Positions 1 to 7,737 of a DNA stretch of 26,575 nt are shown piece after piece (position 1 is the stretch's first letter; every line of letters begins with the position of its first letter). Position numbers and translations under genes: made by a program. The notes under the pieces were generated by a model. That model was not told the origin of the DNA, did not search any database, and was given only the letters and a program-made list of their open reading frames with translations. The stretch comes from Sphingomonas_R sp036387535 (GTDB lineage Bacteria; Pseudomonadota; Alphaproteobacteria; Sphingomonadales; Sphingomonadaceae): NCBI RefSeq assembly GCF_036387535.1, contig NZ_DASVTO010000109.1:1-26575 (forward strand), written 5' to 3'.

Positions 1-387
1 GTGTCGCGCATCGCGGAGATCAGCCAGCTCGTCTCCAACATCACCACCTCGGCCGAACAGCAGGCGTCGGGCCTGCAACAGGTCAACACCGCCGTCGGCG
101 AAATGGACTCGGTGACCCAGCAGAACGCCGCCATGGTCGAGCAAAGCACCGCCGCCGCCCGCAGCCTGGCCGCAGAGGCCGAGGATCTCGCACGCCACGT
201 CGCCCGTTTCCAGATGACGCAGGCCCCCCCCGTGCGCACCGCACCCGCCGAACGCGCCGCTCCCCGCGCCGCCGCACCCCCACCGCGCAAGATCGTCGCG
301 CAACGCCGCACCGCACCCGCACCACAAACCCACGGCGCACTCGCCCTCAAGATCGAAGCCAACGCCGACGACTGGTCGCAATTCTGA
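1..387 (+). CDS. Methyl-accepting chemotaxis protein, C-terminal end (5' truncated by the window)
   Basis: This is the 3' end of a chemoreceptor; the gene starts before the window, so the GTG at base 1 is only an in-frame codon. The first ~70 residues are the end of the cytoplasmic signalling coiled coil, with Gln/Ala-rich heptads such as QQNAAMVEQS typical of the C-terminal methylation helix. A Pro/Ala/Arg-rich flexible linker of ~45 residues follows, and the protein ends in DDWSQF. That end fits the xWxxF receptor pentapeptide (NWETF in E. coli) that tethers CheR and CheB, so this receptor probably recruits the adaptation enzymes encoded just downstream. It is the first visible gene of the che operon and lies 29 bases before the STAS gene. 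Ligand specificity cannot be read because the sensory part is missing. Confidence 0.93.
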   Translation: MSRIAEISQLVSNITTSAEQQASGLQQVNTAVGEMDSVTQQNAAMVEQSTAAARSLAAEAEDLARHVARFQMTQAPPVRTAPAERAAPRAAAPPPRKIVAQRRTAPAPQTHGALALKIEANADDWSQF

Positions 388-416
388 GCCGTCACTTGCT
401 CTGACAGGATGATGTT

Positions 417-728
417 ATGACGATCCCACTGCCCGAACATCTCGATACCGGTGCCGCAACCGCGTTCGTATCGGTCCTGCGCGCCGCGCTGGCCGATGGC
501 GGCACGGGCCCGATCCAGCTGGATGGCACGCCCGTCCAGCGGGTCGGCATGGCCGGGGTGCAGCTGCTGATCGCCGCCCGCCAATCCGCGGACGCCGCCC
601 GTCGCGATTTCATCCTGTCCCCGGTCAGCCAGCCCCTGCTCGACGCCTGCACCCTGGTGGGCGCCGAACCCCTGCTGTGGTCAGGGATCGACCCGATTGT
701 CGCCGAAGGATCGTCCGATGCAGCTTGA
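417..728 (+). CDS. STAS-domain protein of the chemotaxis operon
   Basis: A 103-residue single-domain protein resembling the STAS (anti-sigma-antagonist-like) proteins encoded next to cheA in many alphaproteobacteria. The pattern is a short beta strand (PIQLDGTPVQRVG), then a helix beginning MAGVQLLIAARQ, then a C-terminal strand and helix. In regulatory STAS proteins the loop before that helix carries a phosphorylated Ser or Thr (the D-S/T-x-G-L region). Here it reads GMAGV, so the usual phosphosite appears absent. The ATG at 417 is preceded by a purine-rich ACAGGATGA stretch. The stop overlaps the cheA start by 11 bases, so translation is probably coupled to cheA. Its role in chemotaxis is unknown; it may be a scaffold or an accessory factor to the kinase. 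Family assignment is by recognition only. Confidence 0.72.
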   Translation: MTIPLPEHLDTGAATAFVSVLRAALADGGTGPIQLDGTPVQRVGMAGVQLLIAARQSADAARRDFILSPVSQPLLDACTLVGAEPLLWSGIDPIVAEGSSDAA

Positions 729-2868
729 TGAGATCGAAGGCATTTTCTTCCTGGAATGCGACGAGGGCCTGACCGCCGTCGAAACCCATCTTGCGCAGCA
801 TGACAGCGATCCGTCGGATGCGGAGGCGGTCAACACCATTTTCCGCGCGGTCCATTCGATCAAGGGCGGCGCCGGCGCGTTCGGCCATGATCGGCTGCAG
901 GGTTTCACCCATCATTTCGAAACGGTGCTCGACGGGCTGCGCACCGGACAGCTTGAATCGACTCCCGCGCTCCGCACCTTGCTGTTCGCGGCGTTCGATC
1001 TGCTGACCGATCATGTCGCCGCGGCCAAGCGCGAATGCGACACGCCCGACGATGCCGCCGTCCTCGCCCGCCTGTGCGCGGTCGCGGAAGGCGAGCCGAT
1101 CGGCGAGGATGGCGGCGCGCCGGTGGCGGAACCGGACGGCGAGGGCGAGGCATTCGGCCTGTTCGACGCGGGGATGGATTTCGATTTCGATTCGTTGCTG
1201 GCGGATATCACCCCGCCCGCACCATGGCGGGTCCGCTATGTCCCCGGCCCCAGCGCGTTCGACAATGGCGGCGAACCGCTGCTGCTGATCGGAGAACTCG
1301 CCGCGCTCGGCGGAACGCTCGTCACCTTCGATCATGGCGAAGTACCGGTTCTGGAGGATCTCGCCCCGGAAACCAGCTATTGCGGCTGGGAATATGACGT
1401 GCCGGGCGACGTCGCACGCGACGATATCGCCGCGATCTTCGATTTCCTGTCGACCGAATGCACGATCGCGATCGAGCGGCCGGGCGATGCGCCCGTCGCG
1501 GCCAGCGCGCCCGATCCTGCGCCGGCCGCTCCGGTCGCCGCAAAGGCCGCACCCGCACCCGCCAGCATGCCCGCTGCCGCGCCGGCGGCGGCGAAGCCGG
1601 CGGCCAAACCCGCGGCCAAGCCGATCGCGAAGCCCGCCGATCCCACGGCGGACGACGGCGAAGCCTCCGCTCCGCGCGGCGTCGCGGCCGCCTCCACCAT
1701 CCGCGTCGAACTCGACAAGCTCGATCGTCTGATCAACCTGGTCGGCGAACTCGTCATCACCCAGGCGATGCTCAGCCAGCGCCTGTCGCTGAACGGTCTC
1801 GCCGCGATCGATGAACTGGGCGATCTCGCGCATCTGACCGGGGAATTGCAGGACAGCGCGATGTCGATCCGCGCGCAGCCGGTGAAGTCGGTGTTCAACC
1901 GCGTGCCCCGCATCATCCGCGAACTGGAGGCCGATACCGGTAAGCGCGTCAAGCTGCAGGTCGAAGGCGAGATGACCGAGGTCGACAAGACCGTGGTCGA
2001 ACGCATCGGCGAACCGCTCACCCACATGATCCGCAACGCCGTCGATCACGGCCTGGAAATGCCCGACGAACGCATCGCGCTCGGCAAGCCGGCGGAAGGC
2101 GTCGTGCGGCTGGCGGCGGAGCATCGCGGTGGTCGCATCGTGATCTCGGTCTCCGACGACGGCCGCGGCATCGACACCGCCCGCGTCCGCGCCAAGGCGA
2201 TCGAACGCGGCATCATCGCCCCGGATCAGCAACTGTCGGAGGAGGAGATCGAGAACCTCATCTTCGCCCCCGGCTTTTCCACCGCCGCCACCGTCTCCAA
2301 CATCTCGGGCCGCGGCGTCGGCATGGATGTGGTACGCAAGAATGTGCAGGCGCTGGGCGGGCGGATCAGCATCACGTCCAAATTCGGCCATGGCTCCACC
2401 TTCCGGCTCACGCTCCCGCTGACGCTCGCCATTCTCGACGGCATGATCGTGTCGGTCGGGGAACAGACCTATGTCATCCCGCTCACCCACATCGTCGAAA
2501 GCCTGCGGCCGGAGGATCGCGACCTCCGGTCGATGGGACCGGGCAGCACGGTGCTCGACGTGCGCGGCAGCTATCTGCCGATCCAGCAGATCGGCCGCAT
2601 GCTGAAGGTGCCGGGCGCCCGCCTCAACCCGTCCGAAGCGGTGCTGGTGGTGGTCGAAAGCGATGCCGGCCGCGCCATCCTGATGGTCGACGACATCCAG
2701 GATCAGCGCCAGGTCGTCGTGAAGAGCCTGGAGACCAATTTCGGGGCGGTCGCGGGCCTTGCCGGCGCGACCATCCTGGGCGACGGGCGGGTCGCGCTGA
2801 TCCTCGACGTCGACTCGATCATCGCCCGCCACCGCGATCCGGTGATGGTGCAGGGGATCGCGGCATGA
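718..2868 (+). CDS. cheA: Chemotaxis histidine kinase CheA
   Basis: A 716-residue kinase that autophosphorylates and passes phosphate to CheY and CheB. The HPt (P1) domain is at about 1-110, with phospho-accepting His46 in HSIKGGAGAFG. A P2-like response-regulator docking domain of the alphaproteobacterial type lies at about 165-255. It is followed by a long Ala/Pro/Lys linker with AKPA repeats (about 263-321). The P3 dimerisation helices start near 325 (ELDKLDRLINLVGEL). The P4 ATPase has an N box near 436 (HMIRNAVDHGLE), DDGRGID near 480 and GRGVGMD near 531. The CheW-like P5 domain runs from about 570 to the end. The start chosen is ATG 718, with GAAGGA seven bases upstream; an in-frame TTG at 697 lacks such a site. 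The gene overlaps the STAS gene by 11 bases and its stop overlaps the cheR start (ATGA). Confidence 0.97.
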   Translation: MQLDEIEGIFFLECDEGLTAVETHLAQHDSDPSDAEAVNTIFRAVHSIKGGAGAFGHDRLQGFTHHFETVLDGLRTGQLESTPALRTLLFAAFDLLTDHVAAAKRECDTPDDAAVLARLCAVAEGEPIGEDGGAPVAEPDGEGEAFGLFDAGMDFDFDSLLADITPPAPWRVRYVPGPSAFDNGGEPLLLIGELAALGGTLVTFDHGEVPVLEDLAPETSYCGWEYDVPGDVARDDIAAIFDFLSTECTIAIERPGDAPVAASAPDPAPAAPVAAKAAPAPASMPAAAPAAAKPAAKPAAKPIAKPADPTADDGEASAPRGVAAASTIRVELDKLDRLINLVGELVITQAMLSQRLSLNGLAAIDELGDLAHLTGELQDSAMSIRAQPVKSVFNRVPRIIRELEADTGKRVKLQVEGEMTEVDKTVVERIGEPLTHMIRNAVDHGLEMPDERIALGKPAEGVVRLAAEHRGGRIVISVSDDGRGIDTARVRAKAIERGIIAPDQQLSEEEIENLIFAPGFSTAATVSNISGRGVGMDVVRKNVQALGGRISITSKFGHGSTFRLTLPLTLAILDGMIVSVGEQTYVIPLTHIVESLRPEDRDLRSMGPGSTVLDVRGSYLPIQQIGRMLKVPGARLNPSEAVLVVVESDAGRAILMVDDIQDQRQVVVKSLETNFGAVAGLAGATILGDGRVALILDVDSIIARHRDPVMVQGIAA

Positions 2869-3719
2869 ACGTCGCCGGTCTCGGAACATCGGACGAAGGG
2901 TTCGTCTTCACCCGCCAGGATTTCGACGTGATCGCGCGCATGGTGCATGCGCATAGCGGGATCTTCCTGTCCGAAGCGAAAACGCAGCTGGTCTATTCGC
3001 GGCTGGCGAAGTTCCTGCGCGAACATCGCATGACGCGCTTTTCCGACTATGTCGAAATGCTGCGCACCGATGCGGAGGAACGCAAGCGCGCCGTTTACGC
3101 GCTGACCACCAACCACACGCGCTTCTTCCGCGAAGATCATCATTTCGATCATATGACGGCGACGCTGCGTCCGCTGCTGCTGAAACGCATCGCGGCCGGC
3201 AATCCCGTGCGGCTGTGGTCCTCCGCCTCGTCCAGCGGGGAGGAACCGTACAGCATGGCGATGACGCTGCTCGGCACCGACCGCGCCGAAGCCAACCGGA
3301 TCATCGGCGGTGACGTCGCGATCCTCGCGACCGACCTGGCCCCGCATGTCATCGCCGCCGCCAAGGCCGGTCGCTACCCGATCGCGCAGGGTCCGGACAT
3401 CCCCGATCGCTATGCCCGGTTATGGATGAAGACGGCGGGCGACACGGTGGTGATGGGGCCGGAGATCCAGAAACTGGTCGCCTTCCGGCAACTCAACCTG
3501 CTCGACGAATGGCCGATCAAGGGCAAGTTCGACGCGATCTTCTGCCGCAACGTCATGATCTATTTCGACGAACCAACCAAGGCCCGGCTGATCGAGCGCT
3601 TTCACGAAAAGCTCGTTCCGAACGGCTTTCTCTACATCGGCCATTCCGAACGTCTGGTCGGTCCCGCCACCGACCGGTTCGAACCGGCCGGTCAGACAAT
3701 CTTCCGGAGGCGTGGATGA
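2865..3719 (+). CDS. cheR: Chemotaxis protein methyltransferase CheR
   Basis: A 284-residue SAM-dependent enzyme that methylates receptor glutamates. The N-terminal helical CheR domain (about 15-75) includes the TNHTRFFRE segment. It is followed by the SAM-binding fold: RLWSSASSSGEEPYS (motif I), ILATDLAPHVIAAAKAGRY (motif II) and FDAIFCRNVMIYFD (motif IV), then the terminal GFLYIGHSERL. Length and motif order match the classical family, with no TPR extension. The ATG overlaps the cheA stop, and the CheR stop overlaps the cheB ATG, so the three are translationally coupled. The xWxxF tail on the upstream receptor is the expected docking peptide for the CheR beta subdomain. Confidence 0.97.
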   Translation: MNVAGLGTSDEGFVFTRQDFDVIARMVHAHSGIFLSEAKTQLVYSRLAKFLREHRMTRFSDYVEMLRTDAEERKRAVYALTTNHTRFFREDHHFDHMTATLRPLLLKRIAAGNPVRLWSSASSSGEEPYSMAMTLLGTDRAEANRIIGGDVAILATDLAPHVIAAAKAGRYPIAQGPDIPDRYARLWMKTAGDTVVMGPEIQKLVAFRQLNLLDEWPIKGKFDAIFCRNVMIYFDEPTKARLIERFHEKLVPNGFLYIGHSERLVGPATDRFEPAGQTIFRRRG

Positions 3720-4777
3720 ACCAGATGACGACCCTGACGGCTGCTCGAACCAAGCCGCTTCGCTGCCTGATCGTCGATGACAGCGCCACGATGCGCGCCG
3801 TCGTCGCGCGCCTGCTGTCCTTTGATCCCGCGATTCAGGTCGTGGGCCAGGCGAGCGATCCAATGCAGGCCCGCACCATGATCAAGGAACTGGATCCGGA
3901 CGTCCTGACGCTCGATGTCGAGATGCCGGGCATGAACGGCCTGGATTTCCTGGAAAAGATCATGACGCTCCGGCCGATGCCGGTCGTGATGGTTTCCACC
4001 CTCACCACGCGCGGGGCGGAAGCGTCGCTGCGCGCGCTCGAACTCGGCGCGTTCGATTGCTATGCCAAGCCGTCGAACATCCGGGAAGGCGACAATGGCG
4101 CGCTCGCCGCGATCGTGCGGGCCGCCACGAACAGCCGTCCGCGCACGATCCGCCCGGCGGCGGCCGTGGTCTCGCCGGTTCGTCCGGTCCCGACCAACTA
4201 TCGCCCGCGCCCCGGCGCCATGATCGCGATCGGCGCATCGACCGGCGGCGTGGAGGCGCTGCTGGCGGTGCTCAGCCAGATGCCCGCCAACTGCCCGCCG
4301 ACGATGATCGTGCAGCATCTCCCGTCGCTGTTCACCGCCAGCTTCGCCAGCCGCCTGGATCGCAGCTGCGCGCCGACGGTGGTAGAGGCGGAAAGCGGCA
4401 TGGTCCTGCAAACCGGGCACGTCTATCTCGCGCCCGGTGGCGCCACCCATATGGAGGCGCTCGGCGGCCGGCTGCCGCGTCTGCGGCTGTTCGCGGGCGA
4501 TACGGTCAGCGGTCACCGGCCATCGGTCGACGTGCTGTTTCGGTCGGTCGCGAAGTTCGGCGCAGGCCAGGTCGGCATCCTCTTGACCGGCATGGGTCAG
4601 GACGGTGCCCACGGCCTGCTCGACATGCGCAATGCCGGCGCCCGCACCATCGGTCAGGATGAGGCGACCTCGGTCGTCTATGGCATGCCCGGCGTCGCGC
4701 ATAACATCGGCGCGGTGGAATATCAGCTGCCGCTGGACCGTGTCGCCGGACGCGCGCTCGAATTGACGCGGCTATGA
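3716..4777 (+). CDS. cheB: Receptor glutamate methylesterase/deamidase CheB, catalytically intact
   Basis: A 353-residue two-domain protein. The N-terminal receiver has the acidic pair in CLIVDDSATM and phospho-acceptor Asp67 (TLDVEMPGMNG). A Pro/Arg-rich linker leads to the CheB methylesterase domain. The triad is complete: Ser175 in AIGASTGGVEA, His201 in VQHLP and Asp296 in GMGQDGAHG. The start chosen is ATG 3716, which overlaps the cheR stop and has GGAGG at 3706-3710. A longer in-frame opening from 3422 lies wholly inside cheR and is not coding. The stop overlaps the cheD ATG. CheB removes methyl groups when phosphorylated by CheA and opposes CheR. Compare it with the degenerate copy at 6300. 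Confidence 0.97.
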   Translation: MNQMTTLTAARTKPLRCLIVDDSATMRAVVARLLSFDPAIQVVGQASDPMQARTMIKELDPDVLTLDVEMPGMNGLDFLEKIMTLRPMPVVMVSTLTTRGAEASLRALELGAFDCYAKPSNIREGDNGALAAIVRAATNSRPRTIRPAAAVVSPVRPVPTNYRPRPGAMIAIGASTGGVEALLAVLSQMPANCPPTMIVQHLPSLFTASFASRLDRSCAPTVVEAESGMVLQTGHVYLAPGGATHMEALGGRLPRLRLFAGDTVSGHRPSVDVLFRSVAKFGAGQVGILLTGMGQDGAHGLLDMRNAGARTIGQDEATSVVYGMPGVAHNIGAVEYQLPLDRVAGRALELTRL

Positions 4778-5388
4778 GTTTTCTGCCCCCCCCTCGCCCG
4801 GCCCGGCCCGCGCCGCCGCCCATCCCCGCTCCCGTCCTGCGCCAGGACGGTTTCCGGCACGTCAATGTGCCGCAGGGCGAATATCAGGTCTCGCTCGATC
4901 CCACGACCATGCTCACCACCATCCTGGGCAGCTGCGTCGCGGCCTGCCTCTACGATCCGGTGGCGAAGGTCGGCGGCATGAACCATTTCCTGCTCGCCCA
5001 CCCGCACGGCAACCAGATCCTCGATCCGGTAACGCAGCAGCGCTACGGCGTCCATGCGATGGAACTGCTGATCAACGCCATGCTGCGCCATGGTGCGCAG
5101 CGGCCGCGGCTGCGCGCGCATCTCTACGGCGGCGGCAACCTCCATTCCGGGATGCAGGCGATCGGAACCGCCAATGGCGATTTCGCGCGCGCCTTCCTGG
5201 CCGATGAAGGGATCCCGCTGCTGGCGCAGGATCTTGGCGGCAAGTTCGCGCGCCGGGTCGAGTTTCAGCCGGCGCTCGGACGCGCCCGGTCAAAGATTGT
5301 CGCCGACACGCCGGTCGATCGCGTCGCCGCACCGCCACCGCGGCGCGTGCCGGCCCCGATCGACGACGGCGACGTTGACCTTTTCTAA
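4774..5388 (+). CDS. cheD: Chemoreceptor glutamine deamidase CheD
   Basis: A 204-residue CheD that deamidates specific receptor glutamines. The N-terminal ~25 residues are Pro-rich. The catalytic set is visible at a constant offset of 27 from the Thermotoga enzyme: Thr48, Cys54 (LGSCVAACLYD) and His71 (GGMNHFLLAH). The glycine-rich LYGGGN segment follows. The C-terminal ~35 residues form a charged, Pro-rich tail ending DDGDVDLF, beyond the usual family core (typically 160-200 residues). The start ATG overlaps the cheB stop. Because the catalytic residues are all present, deamidase activity is expected. A partner CheC is not encoded in the visible operon. Confidence 0.95.
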   Translation: MSFLPPPRPARPAPPPIPAPVLRQDGFRHVNVPQGEYQVSLDPTTMLTTILGSCVAACLYDPVAKVGGMNHFLLAHPHGNQILDPVTQQRYGVHAMELLINAMLRHGAQRPRLRAHLYGGGNLHSGMQAIGTANGDFARAFLADEGIPLLAQDLGGKFARRVEFQPALGRARSKIVADTPVDRVAAPPPRRVPAPIDDGDVDLF

Positions 5389-5413
5389 ACCATATCCTGC
5401 CAGGAAGATTTTC

Positions 5414-5779
5414 ATGACCCGCACCATCATGACCGTCGATGACTCTCCCAGCATGCGCGCCCTGCTCCGCAATGCGCTCAGTGCCCAGGGCTACACCGTT
5501 GCCGAAGCGGAGGACGGCATCGACGCCCTCGAACGCATCGGCGACGCCGCCCCCGACCTTGTCATCACCGATATCAACATGCCGCGCATGGACGGTTTCG
5601 GCCTGATCGAGGCCATGCGTGCGAAGGCAGAATATGCCCGCATGCCGATCCTGGTTTTGTCGACGGAGTTTTCGGACGAGAAGAAGCAGCGTGCCCGTTC
5701 GGCGGGTGCCACCGGATGGATCGTGAAGCCGTTTCATCCCGACAAGCTGGCGACGGCGATACGCCGGGTCATGCTCTGA
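5414..5779 (+). CDS. cheY: Chemotaxis response regulator CheY
   Basis: A 121-residue stand-alone receiver domain. Asp9/Asp10 (MTVDDSPSM) and phospho-acceptor Asp53 (VITDINMPRMDG) are present. Ser83/Thr84 lie at the switch position, and Lys105 is in WIVKPF. The ATG at 5414 follows AGGAAGA (5402-5408). The same frame is open further upstream, but only across cheD. It sits between cheD and cheW, so it is the most likely output regulator, acting at the flagellar motor after phosphorylation by CheA. No output domain is attached. Confidence 0.95.
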   Translation: MTRTIMTVDDSPSMRALLRNALSAQGYTVAEAEDGIDALERIGDAAPDLVITDINMPRMDGFGLIEAMRAKAEYARMPILVLSTEFSDEKKQRARSAGATGWIVKPFHPDKLATAIRRVML

Positions 5780-5809
5780 TCGCATAAGAATGCCCTGGAG
5801 GAAGCCTGC

Positions 5810-6259
5810 ATGATCCGTCAGCTCATCACTTTTGAACTGGGCGAGCAGTCGCTCGGGATCGACATCATGGCGATCCGGGAAATCCGCGCCTGGTCGCCGG
5901 CCACGCCGCTGCCGAACGTACCCGAATATGTGCGCGGCGTCGTCAACCTGCGCGGCGTGGTGCTTCCGGTGCTGGATCTGCGCATGCGGCTCGGCTGGGG
6001 GCTGACCGAACCGACCGCGCGCCACGTCATCATCGTCGTCCGGATCGGCGAACAGCTTCAGGGTGTGATCGTGGATGCCGTCAACGATATCGTCACGATC
6101 CAGGATGCAGACATGCAACCGCTACCCGACGTCGGCTCGTCGGAAGCCGCCAGCTTCCTCGATGGTCTCGCCACCGTCGACAACCGGATGATCCTCGTCC
6201 TCGATCTCGATCGGCTGGGTGGTGGCGGCGGCGTCACCATGCTCGCCGAAGCCGCCTGA
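5810..6259 (+). CDS. cheW: Chemotaxis coupling protein CheW
   Basis: A 149-residue CheW that links receptors to CheA. Recognisable family segments are the opening LITFELGEQSLGIDIMAIREI, PNVPEYVRGVVNLRG, and VLPVLDLRMRLG. The C-terminal SH3-like half contains GVIVDAVNDIV and ILVLDLDRL. The start is ATG 5810 with a strong GGAGGAAG Shine-Dalgarno sequence. It lies 30 bases after cheY and 40 bases before the second cheB-like gene. Length is typical. It pairs with the homologous P5 domain of CheA. Confidence 0.96.
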   Translation: MIRQLITFELGEQSLGIDIMAIREIRAWSPATPLPNVPEYVRGVVNLRGVVLPVLDLRMRLGWGLTEPTARHVIIVVRIGEQLQGVIVDAVNDIVTIQDADMQPLPDVGSSEAASFLDGLATVDNRMILVLDLDRLGGGGGVTMLAEAA

Positions 6260-6299
6260 TCTCCCCACTCCTTCCCTTGCTTTCGGGAGCCCGCTTTCC

Positions 6300-7364
6300 A
6301 TGAAGAACACCACGGTCCTCGTCGTCGATGACTCCCTCACGATGCGCGCGCTCATCTCCGGATCGCTGGAAAAGGTGAAGGGGATCGACGTCCTCGGCGC
6401 TGCTAACGGCGCCGATCAGGCCCGCACCATGATCCGCGATCTCGATCCCGACGTCATCACGCTCGACATTGAAATGCCCGGCATGTCGGGGATCGAGTTT
6501 CTGGAAGAATTGATGAGCTCCGCGCCGCGGCCGGTCGTCATGTTCTCCACGCTGACGCAGAAGGGCGCCGCCGCATCGGTCGATGCGCTGCGTCTCGGCG
6601 CGATCGACTGCTTCCCGAAGCCCAAGGTCGCGACCCCCGCCGAACTGGCGAAGATCATCGACAGCCTTGCAAAGACGCTGAAGACCGCGTCGGCCAAGCT
6701 GGCCGCGCGCACCAGTGGCGGCACGCCCGGCGCCCCGGCCGGTGGTGCGGCGGAGGCCAAGAGCAAGGCCCGCGCGCTGGCGTCGGAACCGTTCACCTGG
6801 AACGGCAAGCTGGTCGCGATCGGGGCCGACATCTCGAACACCCAGATGCTGTTCGAACTGCTCGAAAGCATGCCGGTCAACTGCCCCCCGATCCTGGTGG
6901 TGCAACAGATCCGGCCGGAGCTTGCCGACAGCATCGCGGCCCAGCTGTCCGAAATCGTGCTGCCGAAGGTGGTGAAGGCCGCCGACGCCACCCGCATCGA
7001 ACCCGGCCACATCTACCTCGCCGAACCGGAGGGGCTGCACATGGTCATCGATCGCTGGCCGGACGGCACTATCCGCCTGCTCGACAAGCCGGCGGTGCTG
7101 GGCCAGCGGCCTTCGATCTCGCTGCTCTACGCCGCCCTGGCCAAGGCGGGGGGGCGCCAGACGCTGGGCGTGCTGCTGGGTGCGGAGGGTGAGGACGGTG
7201 TCGCCGGCGCAAAGGCGATGCGCGATGCCGGCGGCCTCGCCATCACCCCGGTGCTGGATGCCGACAAGATCATCACGGGGTATGAATTCGGCTCCGCCAA
7301 CGTCCGCGAACCCGTCGAAATCGCAAAGCTTGCGCGCGTCATCCTGACGCAATGCCGTGGTTGA
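6300..7364 (+). CDS. CheB paralogue with a degenerate methylesterase active site (receiver plus pseudo-esterase)
   Basis: A 354-residue protein with the same two-domain layout as CheB. The receiver is intact: Asp10/Asp11 (LVVDDSLTM), phospho-acceptor Asp56 (TLDIEMPGMSG) and a KP motif in CFPKPK. The linker is Ala/Lys/Gly-rich. The esterase-like domain aligns well with the upstream CheB, but the nucleophile Ser of GASTGG is Asp177 (AIGADISN) and the triad His of VQH is Gln203 (VVQQIR). Only Asp299 (GEGEDGVAG) is kept. Methylesterase activity is therefore unlikely. It may be a phosphorylation-gated binding protein or phosphate sink for CheA, or a competitor of CheB for receptors. The start is ATG 6300 after a CGGGAG site; an in-frame GTG-type opening at 6219 lies inside cheW. 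The gene ends one base before the next ATG. Confidence 0.9.
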   Translation: MKNTTVLVVDDSLTMRALISGSLEKVKGIDVLGAANGADQARTMIRDLDPDVITLDIEMPGMSGIEFLEELMSSAPRPVVMFSTLTQKGAAASVDALRLGAIDCFPKPKVATPAELAKIIDSLAKTLKTASAKLAARTSGGTPGAPAGGAAEAKSKARALASEPFTWNGKLVAIGADISNTQMLFELLESMPVNCPPILVVQQIRPELADSIAAQLSEIVLPKVVKAADATRIEPGHIYLAEPEGLHMVIDRWPDGTIRLLDKPAVLGQRPSISLLYAALAKAGGRQTLGVLLGAEGEDGVAGAKAMRDAGGLAITPVLDADKIITGYEFGSANVREPVEIAKLARVILTQCRG

Positions 7365-7365
7365 C

Positions 7366-7704
7366 ATGACGCGGTTCGACGCCGCCACGGCCATTGCGGC
7401 CGACGAGGACGCGCTGCTGCTCGGCGCGTTGGCGGACGAATTGCTCGCGGCGCGCCTGCTGGCCGAGGAACTCGGGGTTTCGCTCTGCATCGATCCGGTC
7501 GTGGTCGAACGGCACCGGATCCAGCTTCAGGATCTCGACTTGGTGGCGCAGTTGCTGGAACAATGCGCGCGGCTGCTGCGTGTCCCCACCGGTCGCGCCG
7601 CGGCGGTCGATGATGTCACGCTGGCCGCGATGCGTGCCCGTCTGGGTGCCGCCCTGGGCCACGCCCCGGCGCCCGCGCCGGAAATGGACGACGAGATCTG
7701 GTGA
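7366..7704 (+). CDS. Small helical protein ending the che operon, possible CheZ-like phosphatase
   Basis: A 112-residue protein not recognised as a named family. It is mostly helical (residues ~10-72 rich in Ala, Leu and Glu). One helix reads IQLQDLDLVAQLLEQCARLL and contains Asp58-x-x-x-Gln62. The CheY phosphatase CheZ has its catalytic residues in the same D-x-x-x-Q spacing (Asp143/Gln147 in E. coli). After a second short helix comes an Ala/Pro linker (HAPAPAPE) and an acidic tail, MDDEIW. CheZ likewise has a flexible linker and an acidic C-terminal peptide that binds CheY. It is the last operon gene and no CheC, CheX or CheZ is otherwise seen here. The CheZ idea is inference from motif and context, and the protein is half CheZ length. 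ATG 7366 was chosen; GTG 7357 is an alternative overlapping the previous gene. Confidence 0.8.
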   Translation: MTRFDAATAIAADEDALLLGALADELLAARLLAEELGVSLCIDPVVVERHRIQLQDLDLVAQLLEQCARLLRVPTGRAAAVDDVTLAAMRARLGAALGHAPAPAPEMDDEIW

Positions 7705-7714
7705 TCGGCGGCCC

Positions 7715-7730
7715 GGCCCGGAACCGGGCC
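7715..7730. terminator. GC hairpin between convergent genes
   Basis: GGCCCG (7715-7720) and CGGGCC (7725-7730) form a six-pair stem with a GAAC loop. It sits in the 33-base gap between the end of the che operon and the converging Hsp70-like gene. There is no T tract on either side, so intrinsic termination is uncertain. Confidence 0.35.
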
Positions 7731-7737
7731 CGCCGCG

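Noticed and set aside
1507..1680. Ala/Pro/Lys repeat coding stretch in cheA as a possible DNA repeat element
   Set aside because: The repetition follows amino-acid composition of an interdomain linker and the units vary in DNA sequence.
625..2889. 754-residue open frame on the minus strand
   Set aside because: It is antisense to cheA across its whole length; the plus-strand protein has every CheA motif and the minus-strand translation is Asp/His/Arg-rich with no recognisable domain. Long antisense frames are common at this GC content.
3692..4702. 336-residue minus-strand open frame
   Set aside because: It lies opposite the intact cheB; no domain is seen.
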